This document shows positions 45,501-58,127 of a stretch of 64,000 nt of DNA, piece after piece. How positions within the stretch are numbered: position 1 is the first letter of the stretch; each line of letters begins with the position of its first letter. Source of the stretch: Periconia sp. R9002 (taxonomy: Eukaryota; Ascomycota; Dothideomycetes; Pleosporales; Periconiaceae); contig JAMAHW010000016.1 in NCBI GenBank assembly GCA_023627715.1, positions 558,001 to 622,000 on the forward strand, written 5' to 3'. The notes beneath the pieces were generated by a model. That model saw nothing but the letters and a program-made list of their open reading frames with translations. It ran no database searches and was not told the origin of the DNA. The position numbers and the translations under genes were made by a program.

Positions 45501-46742
45501 TACGGCGTGTTCGCTAGGCCCAAGGCATTCTTGTAGGCATCTCGCTTACGCAGACTGTTCTGAGAGTTTATGTTGGTGGCATTTGACCGGTACATGGAAT
45601 GTTGGAAGCTTCACGGGTCGCTCCGTGTTGCATTCGGTTCCAAATATTGAACTCGGATTTCGACTTTCTAACCCCGAACGCAGCCGAATGCAACCCTGTG
45701 ATTCTGGATCAAGAAATGGTCAGTGAGGAGATGTCTTCCCTGCAGCATTCTTGCATTATCGGGCGTTTTGTGACACCGAATTGCTCTGGGTACACCATTA
45801 CAGCTTACCTATGGTTCTTGGACGTGTGCCTCGAACAAGCCTCCCAGCTGCAAGGTACGCGAGTACTTAGACCATACATGATTAGTTTGTCTTGCAATGT
45901 GAGCTTGTCATGTGGATTTTTAATATTTCACGAAGGCAGCAAAATCTCACTCCACTAACACGAGAAGCAGGATTCTTGCTAAAAAAGGCCTTGCAGGAGT
46001 CCAACTTGCAAACAGTCAATCAAATCACATATATCGACCCATACTGAGTTGCCAAGACTACATTCTGGAGTTGCTGAACTCTGATCACTTGCATTCAATA
46101 GTGTAGAGAAGTTCACTACTGCAAGCCTCTAGGTCAATGCCCGTCTGCACAGTTGTTTTCAAGACCTTCAACCATTAGATGAAGCCTTCACTACACCCTT
46201 TTTCTCAATTCAGAGGGTTGGTTATGCAACTACGGCAGTCCTAAGCCACCCGTCAACTCCCGTTATTCTGCAACTAAGACTATGGCAGTAGCTTGAGGGC
46301 ACTTCACTTTACAGTAAGGCTAGACAATGCGATATTCAATCAGTAATACAGTGAGAACGGTATCGTAGATTTCTGTAAATTTTGATTATGATTGGGTTAG
46401 GTGTATAGAGCTGATTTATATATAGCATATACGAGCGTTACCTAGCTGATAACCCGAACCGCTACCCGGGGACCAGTAACGTAGCTTCAATAATACCATC
46501 TACCACCCATGTTTTACCTAACTAAAACCTATTTATCGTATTCAACGATGCCTTTTAGCCTTTTGGCGTGATCAGGTCCCCCAAACATGTTGGCGAGTGG
46601 GATATATAAGTCAGTGCTTCTCCCATCATCAATCACATCCTCACCTCAGCATCAAGCTGGCTCTGCAATCTTTTGCCTCCCTACGTTGTGCTTCTCTTCG
46701 GTTGATTCCTTGTCAAATATTCTTACAGAAACTAGTTTCAAT
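42589..46742. other. 4 kb gene-poor region
   Basis: No convincing gene. Short open frames occur (42441-42683, 43148-43441, 45599-45958), all without motifs, start context or splice-linked partners. TAGGTA-like and CTAGTAAGTATGTAA-like repeats are scattered near 44335-44375. The last 300 bases are A/T-rich promoter of the laccase gene. Confidence 0.45.
46603..46609 (+). promoter_or_regulatory. TATA box of the laccase gene
   Basis: TATATAA about 135 bases before the ATG at 46743, with CA-rich transcript-start-like sequence (ATCAATCACATCC) downstream. Strong fit to regulated fungal secreted-enzyme promoters. Confidence 0.5.
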
Positions 46743-49200
46743 ATGAAATCTTTCCTCGCTTGGGGAGCAGCGCTGGTTGCCATCTCCGCTCCCATAATTC
46801 AAGCAAAACCACTTCAAGCCAAGCGTCTTGACATTTCTCCTTCTATTGAGAAGACTCAATCTCTCGAAAAGAAGCAGGCATGTACCAACGGACCTACCAG
46901 CCGGAACTGCTGGCTTCCTGGTTTTGACTCCAACACCAATCAATACGAGTCATGGCCTCAGGGAAAAACCGTACGCTACACGCTGGTGATTACCAACACA
47001 ACCTGCAATCCAGATGGTGCTGGAGCAAGGGTCTGCATGCTTATCAATAACTCTTTGCCCGGTAAAAGAGAAATACTCTCCACATATACAACCCAACGCT
47101 GACCATATCTGTAGGTCCCACTATCATTGGAGATTGGGGTGACACCTTTGAGATCACCGTGAGGAACCAGCTCCAGCACAACGGAACCTCAATTCACTGG
47201 CACGGCCTACGCCAACTGGGCTCCAATACAGAGGATGGTGTAAGTCCACGGTCTTGGTTGCTTATGTTCTGGATGATCATAAATGCTGACTCCACTTAGG
47301 TGAATGGAGTAACTGAGTGCGCACTTGCTCCCGGTGACAGCAAAACCTATAAATTCAAAGCCACGGAATACGGAACCTCTTGGTATCACTCGCATTTTAG
47401 CGCACAGTACGGCGATGGTGTTCTTGGAACGATCATGTACGTCATTTTCAGCCAGTTATGTCGCATGTTAGCTAACGCATGTATAGTATCAATGGTCCAG
47501 CTACTGCCAACTACGACACAGACTTGGGCACTTGTGAGTACAAATACTCCTGGTAATGAAGGCGTAGCTAATAGAATGCTTGAAGACACCATATCGGATT
47601 GGTACTACCCTACCGCCTACCAAGCCGCTCGCCGAGCCTTCATTGCTCCTCAATCCGGCGATAACATCATTATCAACGGTACCAACAAGAATGCCAATGG
47701 TGGCGGACAGTATAACAATGTCGCTCTCGAGCCTGGAAAAAGCCATCGCTTACGCCTTGTCAACACTGCACTGGACATTGCCGCCCGCGTTTCTCTTGAT
47801 GGACACAACTTCACTGTCATCGCTGAAGATTTTGTCCCAGTTGTCCCCTACAATACAACTTGGATCCTCATCGGTATCGGTCAGAGATACGATGTAATCG
47901 TTCACGCTACCGAAACACCCAGCGGAGATGGAAATTTCTGGTTCCGAGCGGAGGCCGAAGGCCTTTGCGCAAGCGCTATCAAGAACGGCAACGTCGGGCG
48001 TGCTATCTTTACCTATAAGAATTCGACCTTGGCCAATCCCACAACGACTGCCAATCCCAACCCACCAACCGTCTGCATGGATCCGCAATCGACACCTCAA
48101 ATCCCCAGGAATGTACCAAGTGACCCCTTTGCAGCTCAAGCCCAGGACCTGCCTATTACGTTCGAAAACACTGTCGCCGTATGTTTGAAAAAACCCCAAA
48201 TCGGTGTGAACAAAAAAGCTGACAGAATTTTGAAAGACAAACAACGAGAGCCTGGTACTTTGGACCGTAAATGGGTCATCAATGGTGTATGTCCCAAACC
48301 CATTACACATCATAACCTGTGCATAAAATCGCTGACAGATTTTCTCTTTGACAGCATCGATCCTTCCGAACCCACACTCGAATATCTCACCAAGCACAAC
48401 GAGTCATACCCGAGACAGTACAATCTCATTGAGGTTAACCCGAATACCGCTGTAAGTTACCGTTGACAAGTGCTGTCTTTCTTTTGCTATGCAAGTTTTA
48501 CTGACCGCTCGCAGTGGACGTACTGGGTCATTCAGCAGATTATCGATGGAAACAATCCTGCCCCTCCCATCCCGTAAGTAACTTTCCATACCGTACCTAA
48601 AATCATAAAAAAGGGTGTACAGGGAACATTTCCCCCCTCTCTGAGTAAATGGCCATTATCATAGCAGTGTGCTGACTACGTGTCACTATTTGCAGTCACC
48701 CAATCCACTTGCACGGTCATGATATGTTCGTCCTCGGCACTGGAAGCGGCAAGTTCGACGTCAATCAGCACTTCAGCCAGCTCAAATTCACAAACCCGCC
48801 CCGTCGAGACGTCCACCACATCCCTCCACGAGGATGGATGGTCATTGCCTATCCTACCGACAACGTAAGTTTACCTTCTTATATGCGCTCGACATACTTC
48901 CTTCCATTTGACCGTAAAGACATCAACTGACATGAATGCTTCATCCAGCCCGGAGCTTGGCTTATGCACTGCCACATCGCCTTCCATGTAGCCATGGGTC
49001 TGAGCGTGCAGTTCCTCGAGCGCAAACCCGAGATCAACCTCCCTGCCACGAATAGCGAGTGGTTCAACACTTGCATAAACTACGAAAACTACCTGCGCAA
49101 TAAGCCTGTCTACAAGCAAGACGACTCAGGCCTCAAGAAGAGGTACCCACCGCTAGCGGGTGCTTTCGAGGCGATGGCTATGTCACCTGCCAAATTCTAG
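46743..49200 (+). CDS. Secreted laccase (ascomycete multicopper oxidase)
   Basis: Four-copper oxidase that oxidises phenols and reduces O2 to water. Nine-exon model: 46743-47061, 47115-47239, 47300-47436, 47487-47533, 47568-48284, 48339-48451, 48515-48573, 48696-48864 and 48949-49200; 645 residues. Signal peptide at 1-22 (MKSFLAWGAALVAISAPI), then a propeptide with a KK site. Copper ligands: HWHGLRQ, YHSHFSAQYGDG, HPIHLHGHD and HCHIAFHVAMGLSVQF. N-glycosylation sites are frequent. Near the C-terminus is DSGL-KKR, the site where ascomycete laccases are trimmed. Two junctions are weak: intron 4 would be only 34 bases (47534-47567), and intron 5 was set to AATG|GTGTAT with acceptor CTGACAG to keep the frame. 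Expression is likely regulated; copper supply would matter. Confidence 0.9.
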
Positions 49201-51130
49201 GTGGACAAGACTATAGTAGGGGATGAGATCAACGACCGAACAGATATTTTTCACTGTCTATATTGAATACTTCTTGTTGATACTTATTTCGAAGATCTTT
49301 ATGGAGGAGTGAGGGGAATGGAGAGCGACTAAACTTCAATCGGTAAATATTGTTTGTCTGCCTTTTTGTTTCATACCTCTCCACCTTTTTCCTAGCAATC
49401 CTTGTTGTTCCCTCAAGGTTATCGTTCGCTCGCTAGTATATTCCCTTTCTACTCCAAATTGAGATTTCTCTCCTACATACAGACACCGTTGGCTATGGTC
49501 GAGATTGTATATATTTTACTATGACCGAGAATGTATATATCTTGCTATGAACTACCGTCTTCCCAACCAATTTGTGTCCCTATCATCTCCACCCAAAACA
49601 TACCGGTAGCAAAGAAAAGTAGCCATGGCTACTTTTCGCAAGGGTAATGCATTAGCTGCACTAGTGCACAACCTTCGTAAATAATGTCCATTTCAATCTA
49701 AGCAGCAGCAGCCAAGCGAAGATCGATCGACTGGGTAAGACGATATGCCGGCAAGTAATTGAATATGCCGTGCGCTTACCGAAGAACACCACCCAAAACC
49801 TATCGCATTGCTAGTTAGTTCCCACGCCACCTGGGAGAAAACCCAAATTCGAAGTAGCGGTCCCCTTATCTAAACCCGTAATCCCCTTAGAAAATCGTCG
49901 ATATTAAAACTATGTACTAACAAGAGCTCTAAGTCAAGTCTCACTTGGTAACCATCAAGGCACCCTCTTTCCAAGACATCAATCAACACAAGGTACTAGA
50001 ATCCCAACAAGGCGACAACAATCTTCACCCCTCAGCTAGGCTTACAATTACTCCGACAAGATCAGTCCCACTAGCTGAGAGAAAAACATACAAGTAACCG
50101 TCAGCTGACTATGACTTACATCATGTACGTAGGTATGTAGCACCAAAGTAATAATAAGGCGTAAGGCGTAGTCTACTTAACAAGGTCGCCTACTAAGTAA
50201 GCAAACCCAGACACAGCGCATTACTGCCTAATGTCATCGATCGGTATGCAGGATGCGGCGTGCGTGCTCATGCAAGTTTGCATCGTCACCTCACCTCACC
50301 CAGCTGTACAACCGGCACTGATTGATTGATTGATGCACGAGTACGGCGCAACCGCCGCTGGCTCTTGCTACAGACCTTGAGACAAGAAGGAACCTCGCCA
50401 CCTATGGTAAGGTAAGCCTACATACACACACACATACACAGACTTACAGTTCTGCATGGAAGAGTTCATTTAAACACAGTTGATATTCCCTGCTTTCCAA
50501 TACCAGACCAGACCAGGCTACCCCCGATTTCGAGAGAGTAGACGGGCATAAATTGTACCGATTACTTTGTCGTCGAGACTCATTCACCGCTTGTTTCTGT
50601 TCCACGGGATGCGATGCATCCTGCCGCTCGCAATGCCGAACTGGGTTGGTTCAATCACAGAGCAGAAAGAGTGAGCCGCAGACTAAATGATGTGTTTGAC
50701 GTGAGCGATGATTAGGTCAAATACATCCGGCAAGAAAGAACAGAGCGTATGATACTTCATGATAACAATTTATTGTACATATTTGAATGCTAAAAAATGG
50801 CGAACGCGCTAAAGGTGTATCAGATATGTACAACCCGCCGAAACAACCCGATAACAAAAGAGACAAGCAACTAGATGGGTTGTCCAGCATCAAGGAGCAT
50901 TCGAAGGGTTAGGGCGTGGGAATGGAAGGTCCCAAGCATCGCTGCTTTTCGCCCTCTCTCATCTTAAACCTTACATTACTTTTGTCGAGGTTGACGTATA
51001 ACCAAACCAGAAAAACTCCACTCTTCGCATTTTGTTGGAATTATTGCAATGTGCAAGATACCAGGACAACCCTGATATTATAAATGGTTCATATTTCACC
51101 TTCTTTTCTTGCCTGCAGACTTCGGGTCGT
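49201..51130. other. Intergenic region, no gene seen
   Basis: About 1.9 kb convergent spacer between laccase and the Mg2+ transporter. ATTGATTGATTGATG microrepeat near 50320, CA repeats near 50425, and A/T-rich stretches. No gene or RNA feature recognised. Confidence 0.45.
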
Positions 51131-53919
51131 TTATACAATGCCATATACGCGCTTTGCGATGAGATAGCAGAAAAGACCAAACAGCACCAGTCCAGATGTA
51201 ATACACCAGAACCAATTAAGGTTCTCGATATCTTGACCCGGTACCAGACCTGTCAAAGAAAGGAACATCGTTAGCTTTCCATTGAACGAGATAGGACAGG
51301 CTAAAGGGGGAGGGTGCACTAATATACTTACAGTTCATTCCCCATATACCAGTGACGACGTTCATGGGGAGGACAATGGTGCCCAAGACGGTAAGCTTGC
51401 CTAGAATGTCTGAAGTCTTTTCCTGACGCTCGTTCATGCGAATGTTGACGTGAGCGAGGTAGTTGCTGTGGGCGCGGGAGAGTAGTCTGTAACAAATGAG
51501 TACAAAGATACAGATGGGAAAGGAAATTCATTGTGGCTTACGTTTCATAATGGCTCAAGTTGGCAGTCATGGTGACGATGTGATCCTGAATGTCTCCCAA
51601 GTAGAGTCCGATCTCGCTGCGAGGGGCAACGTCCCATTGTTCGTTGCACCTCTTTGCAAACCCCTTGATGACGTCTGCTTTGGTGCTGAGGAGACGATAT
51701 AGGCTCATGACCTTCTTTCTGCATTCGCCTATACGCCGAAGCATATCTCGGCCGCCGTCTTGACCCGTCTTGGAGCCCTCAGGGTCTTTCTCGGATCGAC
51801 TGCCATTATAAGATGATGTATTGAATGATGAAGAGTTTTGCTTCTTAATCTCCTGTTCCTCTTCTATGGAGTAAGACCGCAAGACGGCTTCATCAATGTC
51901 GTCGACCTCTTCCTCAATCCGTTGACTCAGGGGTGCGTATGCATCGGTGATGTCATCGATAATGGCGTACGATATCCAGTCGGGGGAAAGGATAAGGTAA
52001 TCCTTCAGTTGGCGAATACGGCGACGCACATTGGCTGGATGTGGCGTCATGGAGAAGTGAAAGCTGATGACACCTTCCCGAAAAACGACTACATACAGAT
52101 TGACGGGTTCAAGGTAGTCTTCGCTGTTCTCATCCTGTTCGAACGTCCGATAGTTGATGAAATAGTAATTTTTGAACAACTCGACCTTCTCGCGTTGCTC
52201 CTGCATAAGAATGTCCTCAGCTGTGAGGGGATGTATACCGAATGCTTTGGCTATAACTTTCATTTCAGCATCCGTGGGCGATAAGACATCGAGCCAAAAC
52301 GCAGGCCGGGGGCCATAGCGCTTTGGTTTCTCCATGACTGCACGTGGAGTTCCAGTGGGTGTGCGGCCGGGCGTGCGACCGGGTGTGCTGGAGCGTGTTT
52401 GCTCGCCCGAGGATGCCTGCTTGAGCTCCCTTTTGGCGGTTGGGGGTTGCATGTTGGCTCGTGAAGAACCGTTCATGCCTGACCTTCGGTCTAGTGTGGT
52501 CTCCCTTGACATTGGCTCAAATTCTTCGTCGGTATCAGTCTCATCATCGGTGCTGTCCTCAATGACGGGGGGATCTGGAACAAATAGATTCCGGAAGGTC
52601 TGACCAGGCTGCACAAGTTCGCTTATTGTCTGACTATGGATAGTATTCTCAAATTCTTCGTTGAAATATGTGAAACGATAAGGGGCATCCTCCGCGTTAC
52701 GATGCCATGTGTGCTTTTGTGGCCGCAGACGTCCGTCCACCATGAGTGGTTCATTGATTCTGCGAGCGCGCATGCCCTCCAATGTACGCTGCTCTTTTTC
52801 CTCTCGAGACCATTCCTCGAGCGTCGTCAAATCAGGCCAACGTCTGCGACGCCTACGCCCACGCCGCTCGCTACTGTCCTGGCGGCTCATGTAATCTTCA
52901 TTTCCAATTTCGGACATGTCTTCCTGTGGGAAGCAGACATCTTCGGTAGCCTGCATGACGGTCATGCGGCGTCGCAGACCACCGGGAGCTGACGGGGAGG
53001 CGGACGTGGGCTTGTCATTAGGATTTGTGGCAGGTTCTTCGTCAATGTCGATGAGGACGTCGCGCATTCGGCCTCTGCTACCTGGGGGTGGAGGAGAACG
53101 GGAACCGTGATCCATGTTCTCGTTCAGCATCACATCATCATATGGAGTTTCAGGTCCCAAAACTGGACTACCGGGAACTGATGGCGGATTGTTTACGTCG
53201 TAATCATCCATATTGCTTTGGGAATGATGTTGCATGGCGACATTGGGCGGCATGGATATGGACAAGCTCGCCCTACGTGGAGTGCGGCCTGTACTGTTGG
53301 TGCCACCATAGCTGGTTCCAGTTCTGATGTCTCGCATAGAGCTTGTCATCAAGGGTGTGCGGTCATCGTCGTCATCGCCGTCTTGCTGATATGAGAAGTT
53401 AGAACGACCAGAGCCAAAAGCGGGGGGTGCAATGCGTTGGGGAGAGTCGGCGAAAGGTAGGGTGGATCGTGATTGTAGCATGTTGGACGGGTGCTGCACA
53501 CTTTGGCGGCGCGTTTGGAGGGAAGGCGGCTGCTCGCGATGGTCTAGTAAGGCTTCGCTCTCGAGGCTGTCGTTGCTACGCTTGTTGCGCAAGCGGTAGA
53601 AACTCGAGTTGGCGCGGGAGGGTTGGGCGTTTACGTCGACTAAGCTGGGGCGCGGCTCGTCAGCCATGTCGCTCGTGACTTCGTCGTCGAGGGGCTCGCC
53701 TACAGCAGCAAAGGATTGACGGCGGTTGCGACGTTTTTGCTTCTTGCCACCACGATGCTTGCGCTTCTTTGGGGGTGCTGAGCTTGAGCCTGGTTCCGAC
53801 GGCTGCATGGTTCCGGCAGCCCCTTCGACGCCTCCTCCAGTATTGGACGTGCTCTGAGAAGGAGGAGCAGCCATTTGAGCGTATGAGACGGTGTTTTTGG
53901 CAGGAGGGTTGCCAGACAT
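51131..53919 (-). CDS. CorA-type Mg2+ transporter (Alr1/Mnr2 family)
   Basis: Magnesium channel of the plasma membrane or vacuole. Three exons: 53919-51542, 51486-51332 and 51249-51131; 883 residues, in the size range of Alr1 (859) and Mnr2 (969). The long disordered N-terminus has basic blocks (KKRKHRGGKKQKRRNRRQS), Ser/Thr-rich parts and PGRTPGRTPTGTP repeats. The CorA soluble domain follows (FWLDVLSPTDAEM, HPLTAEDILMQEQREKVELF, then VNLYVVVFREGVISFHFSM). The two C-terminal membrane helices hold the family signature GMN in TGIWGMN, split by an intron and followed by CLVPGQDIENLNWFWC. The C-terminal end YLIAKRVYGIV is short. Mnr2 is the closer layout by its N-terminal length, but I would not insist. 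Confidence 0.92.
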
Positions 53920-54364
53920 TGGGGCGACGGTGGGGTTCGGGAGAGAGCTGCGCTGCGCGATGTTGGGACGACAATGGACGAAGGAAAGATTGGGAATGGC
54001 ACGGCAATGTATGTCAATGGCGATGCTATGAGATGTCGCAAGCCAAGCAAAGGGCCCGGATTAAAAAAAAATGAGGACAGGCACACACACACACAGGCAC
54101 ACGGGCGGGAGGCAGGAGGGTGGATGATGGGTGGACGGATTGATGCCTTTCCACATGGAGTTGGTTCCAAGACCTGGATTCCTTGGTGACGACATGGCAT
54201 GGCCTAAGCGTGGCTAGCCCAATAGCATTTCTTGATTCGTTATCACGAGCACAGTTGCCTATCTGGGACTGCACATGTGTTTATCTACATACCATCTTCC
54301 GATGCAGAACAAGAGACTTGCACATGCACACATATGTAGGTACATAGGTACTGTCAACCAAAAA
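53920..54364. other. Promoter side of the Mg2+ transporter and 3' flank of the permease
   Basis: 445 bases with CA/GT-rich tracts (ACACACACACACAGG near 54081-54095). No separate gene seen. Confidence 0.4.
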
Positions 54365-56245
54365 TCACAGCACGTAACGGAACATCGGCCCGTAATCCTC
54401 CACAGCAACCTCCCCCTCCTCCTCCCTCATGCCCGACTTTTGCTGTGAGACGGTGCCGTACTTGCGATCGAGCTTCTTATTCTCCCACACCAACATGGTT
54501 CTCAGCAGAATGACTAGGAGCGTCGTGAAGAAGGTAAATCCCGCACACACCGCCTGGCCCTTTCGAAAGTAGGGAGCTTCGTTGCTGGGATACAGACGTG
54601 TACCCAGCAATGGTCCGCATTGCCCCATCAAATTCAGCAAGACGATCCCCGCGCCCCTGCGTGTATCTGTACGCGTGCATTAGAAAGCGATAACAAAGAA
54701 GCCTCAAAAGGTGATCAAACTTCCTGCGGTAAAAGGCACGCAGGTGATGTTGGTCGCTTTGTGCTGGGAGACATACCTGTCCCTTGGTTATTGAGTACCC
54801 ACGGCAGGATATTTGCAATGGCCGGGAAGACTGCGGCCGCGAGGAAACATGCAAAATATCTCGCTGCTACAGACTTAGCCACTGCCAGCACAACGTATCC
54901 GACCCCACCAATGACCGTCAGTATTATGAGCATGAGGCCGCGTTGCTGAGTTCTGTCCGCAATGTACGGCGTGATGATGGTGACGAGAAAAGACACAAAA
55001 AATACAGGAGCCGTAAGCCCCTGAGCGTTGACCGATGAGAAGCCCATCTCCTTCAGAATCGTCGGAAGAAATACGGGTAGCGAGGAGAAGGCGACGTTGC
55101 AAGAAAAGTACATCAGCTGTTCAGATTAATCAAACCAGTCGTCGTCAGCCAATCTGCCATGCATCCATTCATCCACAACGGATACTTACCCCTAAAATAA
55201 TCCCTTTGGGGTCGAGCAGCCCTCGCAAAACATCTTTCCAATCCAACCCTCCAACTCTCGTGGCTGCTCCGGCTTGCTTCACCCCTCTCGCTCGAACCAA
55301 TGCTTTCTCATCTTCATTCAAAAATCTGGCGTGCTCAGGGCTGTCGGGAAGGAAATACCACGTCACTCCAGCCATGACAATAGTAGGAAGACCTTCCACC
55401 AGGAAAAGTAACCGCCAAGCGGCCAGAGCCGTGTTTCCTTTAGTAATACCATACGCAAGCACCCCAGCAAAGGTATTGGCCAAAGGAGCAGCGCTCACAA
55501 ATAAACCGATTCTCAGACCCAGCTCGTGCCTTTCCGTTGTATTAGTTGTGATGTCCTTCAATCACATTTGTCGGCGATACGGTATCACTCCGAATGGTTG
55601 CATACCTCAAGTAAAAGAATGAAAGGAGGTACGGGATCCCTGGTCCAAATCCCGCCTCAAAGACACCCATCAAGAATCGCAATGCCATGGCGGCGCCCCA
55701 TGTGTCGATTCCGGCCTGCACGGTAGACACAAGGCCCCATCCAAACACGCAGAAGGCGGCCCATCGACTATTCCGGAAGCCATCAGCTCAGATTCTAGGA
55801 GGCCGGAGGGTGTGAGGCAACGTACTGTGGTGGGACTATTTTCCACATGAGGCCTTGGAATTCGAAGACAATGTATGAAATATAGAAAATGGTCAAAAGC
55901 CAAGTGTATGTTTCATTTGTCAAGCCCAAGTCATGTTCGAACCCTGCGATGCGCGCGTTTCTACCGAGAATGTGTTAGGGATAGAAGGATAATTGTACAC
56001 GACTTTGCATGTCTGGTGATGGCTTACCCAATGTTAGATCGATCTAAAAACGCAAACAGATACAGGGCGGAAACGAGGGGGACGACATGCCAATCCAATT
56101 TCCGCCTCACCTTCTTCTCCAATTCCGGGTCAATCGCGGTGTCGATGGTGTTCGGCGGTGATATTCCGGGGGTGGGGCCATTGTTGCTTTGTACAACCGG
56201 ATCAAATGACGGGGGTTTCTCTTCGACGCGCGTAGAGTAGTCCAT
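54365..56245 (-). CDS. MFS permease, Dal5/Tna1-like (anion:cation symporter family)
   Basis: Plasma-membrane proton symporter; relatives carry allantoate, nicotinate, pantothenate, biotin or similar organic anions. Six exons: 56245-56028, 55960-55826, 55767-55606, 55529-55190, 55116-54777 and 54666-54365; 498 residues, usual for the family. It starts MDYSTRVEEKPP and has the signature KLDWHVVPLVSALYLFAFLDRSNIG before TM1, then NARIAGFEHDLGLT, RFLMGVFEAGFGPG and PDSPEHARFLNEDEKALV, the typical ACS loop. Twelve membrane segments can be traced. The exact substrate cannot be told. A nearby aldo-keto reductase and a zinc-cluster regulator could form a small catabolic unit. Confidence 0.9.
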
Positions 56246-56955
56246 GATTTTCTCTCATCAATTACAAGGAGAGGATCGTGGTCTGGGGGGAAGCAAAAGG
56301 AAGGAAGGGAAAAACGGAATCAAGGGGGATGATAGATTCCCAGCGGGGCGGTGGAAAGACTATTAATTTATTCATAGCTGCTGCGTGCATGCCACATTGG
56401 TACATTGAATTGGAGGATGACATACATGAATGATAAAAAGGAACGGTGATGGGAACAAGCATGGCGCTAACTCGTTAGCACTCACTAGGGACCCATGGTC
56501 GGCGGTGAGCAAGCAACCAAGCGAGGAAAGCTTGTTGATCTTCGCACATCAATGGAGCCAATAGCCCATCATCGGCGACTCATGACTCGTCTCCTCCTCC
56601 GATGGTTCGAAGACTGCGTGTACGTGTACCATCCATGGCAAGGGTTGGTGGGGGAGAGGTGCGGGGAATGTCATCACCTGGATTGATACACCTAATATCC
56701 ACGTTACGACTACATACGTACATAGGTGTTTATAACAAAACGAACTCACAACTCTACCTGTACTGTGTACATAGGGAGACAAATCGGGAGAACTAACAAC
56801 TGAGACAGACAGACAGACTAGAGGCTCTGCGGCCGCCTCGCCTGTTACAGTAGATCTGATTGGTTTGATGTATACATCAACGGGTACGCTATCTAACTAC
56901 CCCATCTGCCACTATGCTGCGCGTCCCCTTCGCGTACTGTATTTATGTACACACG
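56246..56955. other. Intergenic spacer between permease and reductase
   Basis: About 700 bases; GA-rich stretches on the permease promoter side (56250-56330) and GACAGACAGACAGAC near 56805. No gene recognised. Confidence 0.4.
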
Positions 56956-58127
56956 TTAGAGGTGATAGGCAGGTCCGGTTCCCTCAAACGTGGCATAGAT
57001 TCCAGAGATCTTGTCGGCAACATCGTCCGGCAGTGGCCCTGCGTCGATGGAGTCAAGCGTCTGATGAAGCTGCTCCAACTTCGACATACCAAACGTCACA
57101 CCATCTCCATAGGCCCCATCCAGGATGCTGTGAAATAGCGTCCATCGCAATGCTGCCGCGTGGGGGCTGATGCCATGCGCTGAAGCTGCGGCACGAACAG
57201 CGGATACCGAGGCTTGCACCCGCTCGCTACCATACAATTTCTGGTAGAGCTGGCCGACCATCGTCTGTGTGCAGCTTTACCGTTAGTGACATAATAACAA
57301 GGTAGCTAGAGCGAAGGGGCATGAATACGGACCTTGTCGTCCCACCGTGTTGACTCTTGTCGGTGCTCCGAGAAGAAGCCTCCTGCCGCGGGACTGCACA
57401 TACGTGCACATCAAGTCAGCAAACAGTACATGCCACATGTCGATCCAAAAACTTCCAGACTATTCAAAGACTTTTGTATGGCTCATCTAGCCATTCATAC
57501 ACCGGCATCAGACACATACCTATAAGCCCAAAACGCAATCCCATACTTCCTCAGCAGCGGGAACAACTCCTCCTCACCACTCCGACAAACAGCATTATAA
57601 TGCCCCTCATAAACACTGGGCTTCACAAGCCCCTCGCTTTCACAAATCTCCAAAACCTCCTGCACTTCCCGTGCACTGTAATTCGAGAGACCAAACCGCT
57701 TAAACTGGCCCTTGACATACGCCTCATGCATCGCCCTCACCGTCTCTCTCAACGGCGTGTCCCGATCGGGGACATGAAGGAACATAGTCTCGACGCTATC
57801 AACACCCAGATCTTTCAACGAAGCCGCTATGCTGGCCGCGATGGCATCGCGGGAGTGCCATGCCGGCGCCGGCGGCGCTCCTGGCATACCGCTGAATATC
57901 TTGGTATGAATCTTGAAGTGCGAGGGGGCATCCGCTGCTCCCAATAACTTCTCGCTTCCGATATAGTTCCTGGCGGTGTCGAGATCGGAGTAGCCTCGGG
58001 ATTTGAAGGCAGTGAGCAGTTCAGTCGCCTGCTCTTTCGTTGTGAAGTGAATGATGCCTGGAAGTGCCGACCCATCGCCGATCTGATGCGTGCCTAGGAT
58101 GATCTTGACGGGTTTTTGAGGAGCCAT
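56956..58127 (-). CDS. Aldo-keto reductase (AKR7-like)
   Basis: NADPH-dependent reductase of carbonyl compounds, cytosolic; relatives include aflatoxin-aldehyde reductases. Three exons: 58127-57520, 57393-57333 and 57264-56956; 325 residues. The start MAPQKPVKIILGTHQIG leads into the (beta/alpha)8 barrel. The catalytic tetrad is visible: Asp and Tyr in DLDTARNYIG, Lys in KIHTKIFSG and His in MFLHVPDRDTP. FGLSNYSAREVQEV and WTLFHSILDGAYGDGVTFG follow the usual AKR7 pattern (GxTFG-like cofactor loop). All junctions keep the frame (AFWAY|SPAAGGFF). No N-terminal targeting sequence. The substrate is not deducible. Confidence 0.92.

Noticed and set aside
45599..45958. 119-codon frame on the plus strand
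   Set aside because: Isolated, no motif, no intron-linked neighbours; similar to random frames of this size.
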